A program made the translations under genes and the position numbers. The notes below the pieces were generated by a model. That model ran no database searches. It worked only from the letters and a program-made list of their open reading frames with translations, and had not been told where the DNA came from. A DNA stretch of 64,000 nt, taken from contig NC_089247.1 in NCBI RefSeq assembly GCF_000512585.2, positions 558,001 through 622,000 of the forward strand, given 5' to 3'. Of this stretch, positions 46,230 through 57,251 are shown one piece after another. How positions within the stretch are numbered: the first letter of the stretch is position 1; each line of letters begins with the position of its first letter. Source of the DNA: Kwoniella bestiolae CBS 10118 (Eukaryota > Basidiomycota > Tremellomycetes > Tremellales > Cryptococcaceae).

Positions 46230-49200
46230 ATGGCTACCGTTACAATGTCGATGTCAGGATCAATATCAAGAAAGAGAGTAGGCTCTGTGAGCCAGAGAAA
46301 TAATGAATCTGGAGTACCACCGTTGGATATTCAGAGTATACAGATGCCCTCGAACAAGTGAGTCTGGATCTTACGGGACCTTGATCTGATGAGAGGAGGG
46401 GAAGAACTAATCATATGGCTTGGTGTCACAGAACCAACGCCCTTGCCCTCAAAACAGCAGCGCTGTCATCTACCAAATCATTATATCAGACATGTTCGAT
46501 ACTGAGAAAAAGGCTGAGATGTGTCGAGGACTTCCAAGCGTTTTTAGGTCAGTTTGAATATGGGCAGTCGTTGGATTTATCAACTGACCGACAGTGTACC
46601 GTCTCACAGAGCAACCAGCCAGTGCAGAACCTCTGGACGTCGTATCGCACATGTGTCATCTCTTCCGACTAGGATCACCCCTATGTCACCTGTACAACCT
46701 CCTCATTCCCTCATTCACCAATCCCTCGTCCCTCCTCTACGCAGATATCCCAGCACCGCCACCTATAGAATATGATTTCCCACCCTTCATCGAGTCGCCC
46801 AACGGAGTAAGAAATTGGGCCAAGAGACCAGAAAACGCAAAGATGTGTCAAAGGTATATCGCCTCGTTCTGCATGGCCATGAAGAAAAGGCATATGGAAG
46901 GTAGATGGCACAGCGAGATGTGGGCTTTACATGAATTATGGGGGAAATCAAATGGAGATGAAATCGAGGCGTACGATTCGACGGGTCTAATGAAGGTCCT
47001 ACATACCGTTGAAGAGATTTTGGACCATCTACCTGAATCTGCCATCTCACCATTATCACCCACCACTCCTCACACCGCATCATCTTCGATACATATGTCA
47101 TCGCTTGCCATGAGGAATCAAAGGCAGTCATACGATCTACCATTCACCATGGGAGGGAGCGGGACTGGTTCAGGAGCCATTGCGAATATGGCTGCGACGA
47201 TGAACGGCGGTGTGCAGTTGGAATCTGTACCTCACTTGGCGAATGGTGGTAATGGATCATCAAGTCCTACGAACATGACTGGTGGAGAGGATATGCAAAG
47301 GACCAAGTCAACCGCAGATGCCAACGCTTTCAAATCGGTTGAAGAACTGGTTTCGTCGGAGAAATCGTATGTGCAAGAACTGGAAATTCTCGTTAGATGT
47401 TCGCAGGAGATGCTGGATAAACAGCTGGTATCGACCGAGACGAATCATCAGATCTTCTCGAATCTAGCTAAAATCTTGGATTTCCATGTGAGTGTCTGGT
47501 TTGGCTGTATTCCCTGGGTTTAGCGGTGTCAAAAGCTTGTGATAAGGCATTGGAGAAGAAAAGCTGATTTGTTGGTGGTCTCTTATAGCGAAAATTCTTG
47601 ATCAAGCTTGAGACGGAGTATGAACCGATCCAAGAAGGCAGAGGGCCAAAAGCATGGGCTGAAGGTGTATGGGGTCGACCGTTCATCACTTCTGAAGCTG
47701 AATTCGACTGTTACGGACCCTACTGTGCGAACTATCTGGATGCTATTACGGTCGTCAATGAACAGATGCCGAATCTTCTGGTGAGCTCAGGTCTTCCCGA
47801 CATCCGCAAATACAACAGCTGACAAAGAATGATTCTAGCGTGGACAAGAACTGCCTGCCGACGAGAGACCTTGCTTAGATCCTCAACGAGAATTACAAGC
47901 GTTCATGATTAAGCCTATCCAGAGGATTACCAAATATGGTTTGCTGCTCGATGTGGGTAGTCAGGTCTTGTCTTGTAATGTCTGCTCTGTCATTGCTGAT
48001 TTGATCGGTTCTAGGCCATCTTACACGCAACCGCCAAGCATGAATATCCTTTCCGACCGGAACTCGAAGAAGCCTCTGCAGCTGTCAAACGTATAGCAGC
48101 TAGCATCAACGAAGTAACGGACTTCAAAGCTAAGCAGGCCACCGTTAGAGAACTGATGGACAGGGTAGAAGATTGGAAAGGACACGAACTGGACAAATTC
48201 GGTGATCTATGGTTGGACGATCATTTCACTGTGACCAAGGCGGATCAACCTAGAGAATACCATGTTTTCCTATTTGAGAAGATGATGTTGTGCTGCAAAG
48301 AGGTTATGCCTGAGCGAAAGAAATCAAGCAAAAACTCTAGTATGTTGAGGAAGGACAAGACGATAAGTAAATCGATGGAGAAGAGGAAGTTGGCATTGAA
48401 GGGAAGGATATTCGTTAGTAATATCAACAGAGCTGCTTTGTTACCTCCTGAACCAAGTCGTGAGTCTCTCTTAGCTACGCGTTGTGAGACTGGACTAACG
48501 TTGACTGCACTTAGCCTCGGACCCTTACGGTGTATCGCGAGTCTGTATCGCTTGGACTGTGCCTCATCGACATCCCAACGGATGGCACGAAGATCAAGAA
48601 GATTCGTTCATCATGATCGGTCGAACCGAGGATCAAATGAAGAAATGGGCTGATAAAGTTATGGAGCTCGCCAATGCTGAAAGGAAGAAACAGGAAGCCA
48701 ACCGAAATAGCCGATCAGCCATCAGCAGTGGAAGGCATTCGGGTTCCGAAAAGGCATATCAGCATTCATCGTTCGCACCGCCCACGCCAAGTGCTGAGAA
48801 ACCTCCCTTCGCTTTCCCTCCACCTCTACCTGGCCAAGGCAGTCAGTTCCCATCTGCCGAAGATGATGACGAAGATGGTCTGATAAGTGGAAGAACCACA
48901 CCTAGTATCTCTAATCACGGTCATGGTCAAGGAAACACTTCCCCATATACAAGTGTACACCCAACCACTGGTCGAAGAGTCCAGTCGCAACAATCTATGC
49001 CGGCTGCTATGCAAGCTGAGTTCAGAGCTAGAGCGTTGACAGAAGATCAGTTCGGACCTTCGATGACTCAGTGGCGGAACCAGCAACAACCCATACCACC
49101 GCCTTTACCTCGTCTCACATCGGCTATGTCGACTTTGTCCACAGCAAGTGAAGCGAGTTTCGGTCCGGGTGTAGGCAGCGGAGCACGACACATCCATCCT

Positions 49201-50064
49201 GCAATGTCACGTACGATGTCCGGAGCTGGAAGTAGGATCTTGCAGCGTGCGGACGAGACTGAAGAAGATTCGCCTACAGAACAGAGGGAAGCGTTTAACA
49301 GGTATGGTCCAGCCAGAGGTATGGCTCGAGCCCCTTCTCACGGTGTAGCACCCAGTGTACCGTACCCACCTCAATTGAGGAATAGAAGTGCATCTTCACC
49401 CAATGTGTATCAACAACCGAAGGTCGGACCGAATCAACCCTTACCACCTCTACCCCCCAACGCATACCAGCAGCAGCAGCAAAGCTGGAATACAGCTATG
49501 GATCCTCAGCTATCGATGAGCAGCTCAAGTACGTTGGTGGGCGGTACGGCGTACTTCACCAAACGGATGTCGGCGGGAGGGAAACGATCAAGTGGAGAGA
49601 GTCATTCTACCGAGACGTCAGAGACTACCTCGGATCAACAATCGCCTGCTACGCCTTATGGCAGTGTACCTGGTGCGCCGGTCTCTAGGCAGAATAGCTC
49701 GGATGTCGTCGGTGCGGGCTCTTCGAGTGTGTTGATAAAATTGCGGTGCGGAGAGGTACGTTGTTACTTTCTTTACTCCTATCACTGTAGTGAGGTGACG
49801 CAATTTGCTAATTTGTTTTGTGAATTGTAGGACCAATTCCTCATAGGCGTACCAACCGATATCAACTTCCCTACACTCTACCAGAAGATCCAAAAGAAAA
49901 TCAGATTATGTTCCTCCTCGCGGAATATGGGCGATACATTACAGATCAAATGGATAGACGCGGATGAAGATGAAGTCACGATCAAGTGCGATGATGATAT
50001 CCAGGCGATGATTGGGGAATGTATGGAAGTGGGTGCGAGCCATGTGAACTTGGTGGCTAGGTAG
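46230..50064 (+). CDS. CDC24: CDC24 Rho guanine nucleotide exchange factor for Cdc42
   Basis: Eight exons (46230-46357, 46432-46547, 46610-47487, 47589-47780, 47839-47952, 48015-48459, 48515-49755, 49831-50064) encode 1115 residues. Cdc24 activates Cdc42 at sites of polarised growth. Domains in order: a CH-like Cdc24 calponin domain at about 45-180 (TKSLYQTCSILRKRLRCVEDF); a DH/RhoGEF domain from about 320 (KSVEELVSSEKSYVQELEIL ... 'FMIKPIQRITKYGLLLD', the signature helix); a PH domain ('FGDLWLDDHFTVT', 'YHVFLFEKMMLCCKE' ... 'FIMIGRTEDQMKKWADKV'); a long Ser/Pro/Gln-rich linker with a short CAG run; and a C-terminal PB1 domain at about 1027-1113 (SVLIKLRCGEDQFLIGVPTD ... 'IKWIDADEDEVTIKCDDDIQAM'), which binds the scaffold Bem1. 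The start is the first ATG of the leader exon. Confidence 0.95.
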
Positions 50065-51213
50065 ATACTTCAAGGGAAAATCAACTATCTACGGAATGGG
50101 AAGGAGGAATATGTAATTCTAGTGTTCGATAGACAAGGTTAGATGTGTAAATATACGGGGATTCCTTTTCGTTTTGCGTTTTTGGGGATTACACTATTTC
50201 ATTTCATTATCCAGTATAGTAGTTGTGTTTTGTTTGCTTGCGTTTCTTCTGGAATCAGAGATCATGTATCATCCATCATATTAGGTTTTCAATCTTTCGT
50301 TCTTGCTTTGGAGGATAGTATCAACTTATCTGGATTGAATGGATCTCCGGAAGGTATATAGATGTTTACGAATGTACGAGTATGGCTATGACTATGACAA
50401 TCAAGTGGATACTGCTCTATTCCCATCAAGGGCCACTCAATCCCCAGAAGAAGGCGAAACGATCCAAGCGTATCTTGGAAGTTCGAATAAAGTTCAATCC
50501 CGTAGATGTAAATGGCACAGATCATCTTTCACCCTTCACTCATCAATCAATCATCCAGCACAAACGGATCAATCATACCCCATGTCCGATCAGGGTTCTT
50601 TCTTCTTTGTTGATCTCGTCATCAGCTGATACAGTATCGATATTCAGTATCCTTAGAAGCATTTCGGCCGCATTACGATCTGGCATGGTTACCATCATTT
50701 GCGCCACACAAGATCTGGAAACGGAAACGAAGGGGACCCGATGCAGGTACTTCTTGTAGTGAATGATGCTGATGCAATCATCAACGGAGATGATTGGTTT
50801 GAGATCATGCCAAGATCAAATGGATATTAAGGAATCGGTAGGCTCAAGCACAAGCTTCACTTGACTACGCTGATGTACATTTGAGAGGTTGAGCTGATAA
50901 AGGGCGGGTGAAGGGAGCCCAAGAAAACGGAAAGGATGGTATGGTAATGTGATTCGTGGAGGGGAGATAGGATATGGTAGGGTAGGGTAACAGAGAAGAT
51001 CTGTGGGGTATGTAAGAAGATTTCCTACTTCTACAGACCAGGTCTTACCTTGAATCGAGGTATACAATATAAATGAAGTTCATCTCATGGTCACCCCCTG
51101 TTTTGTATCTGACGTGCAACCACCATGGATTGTTTGAACGGTATCTCTGAGTAAATTGTTTTCGATACGGTACTTATCTGTGACCTAGGTTAGACAAGTC
51201 GACGTAGCGTAAC
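50065..51213. other. Intergenic region CDC24 to first DUF6534-like gene
   Basis: 1.15 kb between two genes on the same strand. It probably holds the CDC24 3' UTR and the promoter of the membrane protein gene. Short frames in it lack motifs. Nothing else is seen. Confidence 0.45.
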
Positions 51214-53241
51214 ATGTCCTCCGGTATGACACCTGAAGAAATCGCTTTTGAAGAAGCTGCCAAAGCTTCTCTCACGTTGAATCAAAATTTGAACCTTGGA
51301 ACTTTCATTCTTGCGTGAGTGCAGTACAGTCTCATCCCCCTCCCAGTCACCTGTTGGTCCTGGTGCGGTTCTGTCATACGACTCGTGATGGCATGATGTT
51401 TGTGTGCTTACATCATGCTATGTTGTATGTATCGCAGATCCGGTACGGATGCCTTGCTATGTGGCGTGATGGTCACGCAGATGATGGAGTATTGGACATA
51501 TTCCGCCCACGATAGGAAGTTCAACAAAGGGTGTGTGGTGAGTTGAGACCCCTCTTCCCCTCTGCCCCTTACTCTTTTCAGTATTACATACGATCGTCGA
51601 GACGCTAAGTCATGAATCTTGCGGGTTGATATTGTTACAGCTGATCACTACAACATCAAGTCTGGGAGCGACGATCTTCATCATTGTGTTGATGTTCAAG
51701 TTGTTTGTATATGATTTTGGGAAATATACACCTTTCGCTGCTATTCCAGGTCAGTCTTCATCACCCTTATGAAATGGCTAGCTGCTGATACGTTACCGTG
51801 TTGAAATCGATAGACCTGACCTACATGTGTATTTCCGATATCGTACCTTCGACTGCTACTCAGGTGAGCCAAGCGTGGTTCTACAACTCATAGGTGTGCT
51901 AGAGGTAGCTAATCATAGAGGGCGCATGATTCCAGCTGTTTTTCACCCATCGTGCTTACAAGCTGATGGGAAGATCGAAGACGCTGGGTTTGATCATCAT
52001 AGCGATGATGTGAGTTGTACCTTGTGAAATCTGAAACAATCGTTCGCACAACAAAGCTCATTGGGGGTTCTATTGTGTCAGTCTCGTATCTGTCGCAGGC
52101 GCGATCGGATTTCCAATCACCCAAGAGATGTATCACAAAAATAAGTCTGAAGCTGTAAGATTCCCTTACTACGATGAGGATCAAAACGTTTCGCTGACTG
52201 ACCAGTCGTTTATTGGGGCATCGACGGTAGATCCTGAACTCGAAGATTGCCTTAACATATTGCTGGCTTAGTGGGGCTCTCGGCGCTGATGTTCTGATCA
52301 CTGCCTCGATCATGTGGGGGTTATGGAAGTCCAAGACTGGGTGGAAGGAGACTGATAAGACTGTTAAGAGACTTATAAGGTATGTTGTACTCCGTGTCTG
52401 TCGATCTCTCGGGAAGACAGAGAACGTTCAGGCTGATCACCGTCACGCCATTGATATAGAGTGATGGTCGAGACTCAATTACCTCCTACTATCTTGTACG
52501 TAACCCACTGAAAACGGTAATTACGGTGTAGGTGTTTTCTCGTCCTGCTAACCAGGTCACGCCCGCTTTACAGGTTGATCGTATTCTTCATCTTCGTCTT
52601 TGGCTATTCGGATTATTACCTGGATATCTACCCTTTGTACGTCCGAGGATGATCCTTAGCTTATACTGATGTTGAGTCAGACTGACCTTGATGTTGAGTA
52701 TACAGATGGGTGCAATCAAAATTTTATACCTGCGGATTATTAGCTTCGCTCAACAGTCGATATTCACTTAGATGAGCAATCACCACTGGATCTTCTTCCG
52801 GAAGGGTGAGCAGTATCACAAGATGTCCGTCACTTATCATTCCAAGTCTGACTGACATGTTATTTGGGCTGTAGACACCTTCCAAGCCACCTGTAGTGCA
52901 TGTTCTGACTGAGACCAACGTCCAAGTGAGCTTCTGCTTCCCCACCTCTCGTACTGGTGTTAGTGCTCTGACGCCATGTACAACAGAGCGACGGCCAACA
53001 AGGAATACCTCACAAGGGCCAAGCCAAACCTCGATACCTGAATGAGAACGACCATTTCTCACCACGCCGACAACCTGCCAAAGACCCCTTGGAGCTGGAT
53101 GACGACTCAATCGAACTGGATGTGATACCTACCCTCGACGAGGAACATCGAGCTGTGGAATTGGAAGATAGAGACTCGAGTCATAAGATGGATTATATGG
53201 ATAATTCAAGTAGGACTGGGCTGACTGATAAGCGTAAATGA
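51214..53241 (+). CDS. DUF6534-like seven-helix membrane protein A, tail interrupted by in-frame TGA
   Basis: Twelve exons (51214-51314, 51438-51537, 51641-51749, 51814-51863, 51936-52009, 52082-52154, 52231-52379, 52460-52495, 52574-52636, 52706-52805, 52875-52925, 52987-53241) would give 386 codons. The sixth residue after 'LASLNSRYS' is followed by TGA at 52773-52775 (codon 275), where copy B has AGA. A product of 274 residues would keep all seven helices but lose a 111-residue acidic cytosolic tail. The tail frame stays open and matches copy B (SSHK.DY...SRTGLTD.RK), so the stop is recent or the codon is read through. The N-terminus 'LNLGTFILASGTDALLCGVM' and 'KFYTCGLLASLNSRY' fit the basidiomycete DUF6534 family of unknown function. 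It may be a decaying gene. Confidence 0.75.
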
Positions 53242-54627
53242 TGAGATGCATGAGTAGAGTGGCCAGCGAGGTACTTCGATCGGGATCCGACAGATCAAGC
53301 AGTGCATACCTTCTATGTATTGGACGATGCGCGAAATGAACAGGATGTATGACAGCTGAGAAGTCGGATGAAGATGAAGAGAAGGCCACATTCGAGCCCA
53401 GAGATATTGATCTTGGCTATCAACGTTGATCTTGTGATCTGGTACTCGTCAGGATCTCCAATCTGGGGTATGGCTCAGCTTGACGACCATCATGGTCAGT
53501 GCGTCAGGAATCGATCCAGTGGCGGATGAAAGGGACACCGTTGTTCCGAACTTCTTTGGCTCAACTCAAGAAGTCATAATCTAGACCCTCTCGGACAAGC
53601 CCTTTTCCAAGCTCCAAGTCAACCGATGAGATCGACCAATACCCATCTACCTGACAAATGCGGAGATCTGCGTATAAACTATCAGAGTATACTTCGACCG
53701 CATTTCAGGGTAGGGGTTCGGCCACAACTTGGATCTCGCACCGCAAATTGACAGACGGGTTTAAGCTCGATAAGTTTTATATGCAGGTAATTTCAACTCA
53801 TCCTTGTGATGCATGCCTGAGAATGCACTCACCCCTATATGCATGCTTCATCCTCAAGTTGGAGTGGCTAAAGGAAGATGTGACATCATTTAGCTAAAAC
53901 CTGTTATATCGTACAGCAATGCTGACAACCCAAACTCAAGAGCCACTCTTCGCGCTCGGTATCTACTGTATCGCAGGGGACAACGATTTGACCATCATAT
54001 CTGGTGTGGTCCATGATCTCGATCATCTGTATCCAGCTCGGGTGCTGTCTTTAGCTTGGCAGTTATCAGATTCTGTGATAAGTTACAATCAGCGGGTTGA
54101 GTAAGCTCTGTTGTCGGGAGTGGCACGGATCACCTTTCACTCACCAATCAATCAATCAAGGTTTACTGACTGCAGGGCAGGGGTATTCATCTTCTCACGC
54201 ACTGAATTACAATTACGTTTAGGAACGACTATACTTTATCTGGATGTCTTCCGAGATAAGAGAACAGGAACAAGATTGATTTGAAGGCGAAGGCGAGAGA
54301 AAGGAATGCGGGTAGTCGTGCTGATCTCCAGTAGACTTAAACACCCTCAATTTCTTTCGGGACCAGGTAAAGGAGCGAGAAGGGCTCTAGCTTCACTGTT
54401 TATTCTACCTGCGGATGGGCGGTGAGAGCAACGCAGAAGGAAGATCAACTTGTTCTTACCCTCGTATCCTCCAGAATGACATACATGGGTATAACTTGGG
54501 ATTGTGTATAAATACTTGTCTGATATTTTTTTTTCAATGGAAGATTTGATTCAGTCCCGAGCAACTGATCATCAATTTACCTTAAAACCACTGCGAGCCA
54601 TACAGCATACAAGATTAAGAATACAGT
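53242..54627. other. Intergenic region between the DUF6534-like copies
   Basis: 1.39 kb. A 61-codon frame (53919-54104) and a 79-codon frame (53658-53897) are present but show no family motif or splicing. There is a run of nine T near 54525. I find no third gene copy or mobile element. Confidence 0.4.
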
Positions 54628-56731
54628 ATGACACCTGAGCAGATCGCCCTTGAGGAAGCCGCTAGAGCTTCCATCACCGCGGATCAAAATCTCAATCTGG
54701 GAACCTTCATCATATCGTGAGTGTCCGTATGTCTGACTCGCCCGTGACTGTGTGACATTGGTAATCTTATCTATTCTTCTTGGAATGGGTCTGCGAATGA
54801 CGCGCTACTATGTGGAGTCATGATCATTCAAATGATGGAGTATTGGACGTACTCCAAAGATGATAGTAAATTCGTGAAAAGCAGTGTGGTGGGTCTCACC
54901 TTGATGGCGAACATTGATGTTCGACAAATTCAATACTTTATGCTGATACAGTCTTGGTCAGATCATCACTACTTCAACAAGTCTGGGAGCGAGCATCTTC
55001 ATCATTGTGTTGATGTTCAAGCTCTTCGTATATGATTTTGGGCAATACGCTCCTTTTGCCGCTCTTGATGGTGAGCTATTTCTCTTACGCCTCATGGTAG
55101 TGTGGAATTGTATGACAAGGTCTGACGAATTGTCTGCTTTACATTTGCTCCATAGAGCTCACGTACATGTGTATTTTCGATATCATCCCATCGACGGCCA
55201 CTCAGGTAAGTCGAAGTGACACAGTAGACCTCGACTCGAAGAAGCCTAGACCCAGTGGGACGATCACCTCTTGCTTGTGAATAGCTGATGGAAAGAGGTT
55301 TCATATCAATATAGCTATTCTTCACCCATCGTGCTTACAAGCTTACCCACAGGTCCATGATCTTGGCACTCACAATCCTCAGCTTAATGTGAGTTGCGCT
55401 CCCAAAAATTTCCGATACAAGGGATTTACCTGACTAATTGTTGGCTTCGTAGTCTCGTATCGATCACAGGTGCTATTGGATTCTTCATCACTCAGGAGAT
55501 CTTTCACAGTAATCATAAAACCGTGAGCCATCAACCCTTGTGTTCTTCTTTTAACATTTCCTCTCAGACGACTTGGTTTCCATTTTGTGTCTGTTATGTT
55601 CGCGAACGCACCATTTGCTAATTTCGAGCTTGTCAGATCATACCTTCAAAATCGTCCTTTACGTACTGTTGGTTGATCGGAGCACTTGGCGCAGCTCTGT
55701 TGATCACTTGTTCCATCATGTGGGGGCTATGGAAGTCTAAAACAGGTTGGAAGCAGACGGATAGAACGATTACCAGGCTAATAAGGTATGCTCGCTCTAC
55801 CTTTCCCCATATCCTCGCGAATTTACACGACAGTTACTTGATGTCGCTAGTCTGAAAGTCCGTAGGAGAGTCTATGTACTAATTCTTACCATTAGAGTGA
55901 TGATCGAGACTCAAATACCTCCTACTCTACTGTACGTCCTTGCAGTTTTTCCGCATCACTCAGGCACACATATCCATCTCCCTCTGCCCTTCATAACGAC
56001 CGCCAATTGATGCGCTGTATGATGACAGGTTGATCGTATTCTTCATCTTCGCGTATGCCTGCCCCAGCACTTATCTGGATGTTTACCCTTTGTAAGTTGG
56101 ATTGTAGCTATATCTGAAGCCCTCCGTTTGTACTGACGTGAGTCATAATTCAGATGGTTACAATCAAAGTTTTACACCTGTAGTTTACTGGCTTCGCTGA
56201 ACAGTAGATATTCTCTTAGAAGAGCAATTGCCCATGGATCATCCTCCGGGAGAGTAAGTTTGTTACTCGTCATCTCGATATCATCTCTTGGAGCTGATGG
56301 TGAGATATACCTGGTGTAGACAACTTCTAAGCCTCCGATCGTTCATGTCTTGACGGAAACCTATGTTCAGGTAAAGCTTGATCTCTTTCTTCGTTCAGTC
56401 GATCGATTCTCTATCAGTGTACTTTGGTGGCTGACCATATATTATGTGACGTCAACAGAGCGATGACCATCAAGGACTCCCACAGAAGGATCAACCCAAA
56501 CCTCGATACTTGTTGCAGCACGACACTTTCTCGACTCGCAAAACACCAGCTCAAGACCCCTTGGATTTCGATGAGATTTCACTTGAGCTTGAGCATGTCC
56601 CCGACTTGAAGGGTACCACCCCCGATACCGAGGGCGAGATGAGTTCCAGCCACAAGCTGGATTATATTAATAATGAGAGTAGAACGGGTTTGACTGATGA
56701 GAGGAAACAAGTCGGTCATTACGAACGATGA
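54628..56731 (+). CDS. DUF6534-like seven-helix membrane protein B, intron 1 acceptor lost
   Basis: Paralogue of copy A, with twelve matching exons (54628-54716, 54789-54888, 54962-55070, 55156-55205, 55315-55388, 55453-55522, 55637-55785, 55896-55931, 56029-56091, 56154-56253, 56321-56371, 56459-56731), 387 codons. Exons 2, 3, 4, 5, 7, 8, 9, 10 and 11 have exactly the same length as in copy A. There is no AG before exon 2: the acceptor position reads GG (54787-54788, in AATGG/GTCTGCG). Without splicing the frame stops at TGA one codon after exon 1. The rest is intact, including the tail ending 'TDERKQVGHYER' and AGA where A has TGA. So B is either mis-spliced, uses a non-canonical site, or is a young pseudogene. 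Confidence 0.72.
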
Positions 56732-57251
56732 TTGTCCTGGAAACTTTGACTAGTTGTCTGTAACATGGAGTTATGAGCTTGGTAGAGTAGATTTATACAC
56801 GACTTTTTGTACTTGATATGAATTGTATAAGTCAGAGAGTATGCCGCTTATGTCTACCATTATCTTTAGCAGCAGTTTCTAGCCTGGAGTGGTGGGCAAT
56901 CACCGTGGTCAGGTTCATACTGCATAACACGATGACGGCCCGGAGAAGACCGGGCTTACGGTATATTTGATGGTGATTGCATGGTGATTACTGACCTCCA
57001 CCTCCACTCTGTTTTAATGGGATATCATCATGGCTATGGCGCCCATGAGTAATGATACGGTACAATTCCCTGGAATCGAGAAATGGGTGAATGAATAAAA
57101 TGAAATAATAATATTGGTAGGGTCTTAGAGGATCCAGCGGATCATCACATGTTTTCAGCCTACCAAGATCTGGAAGATCATCTATAAATACCCCTCAGTC
57201 TTTCTGTTGCTTCGTCTTTCTTTTCCCTTCTAAACGTTTGTGTATATTTTC
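56732..57251. other. Intergenic region: copy B 3' end and AKR promoter
   Basis: 520 bases. A CT-rich stretch precedes the aldo-keto reductase start (TTCTGTTGCTTCGTCTTTCT near 57200). No gene is seen. Confidence 0.45.

Noticed and set aside
49460..49485. CAG repeat in CDC24 as a possible polyglutamine expansion
   Set aside because: It codes only a short Gln run (about five to six residues) within a disordered linker, which is ordinary.
53919..54104. Possible third DUF6534-like fragment between the copies
   Set aside because: The translated frame (LTTQTQEPLFALGIYC...) shows none of the motifs shared by copies A and B.
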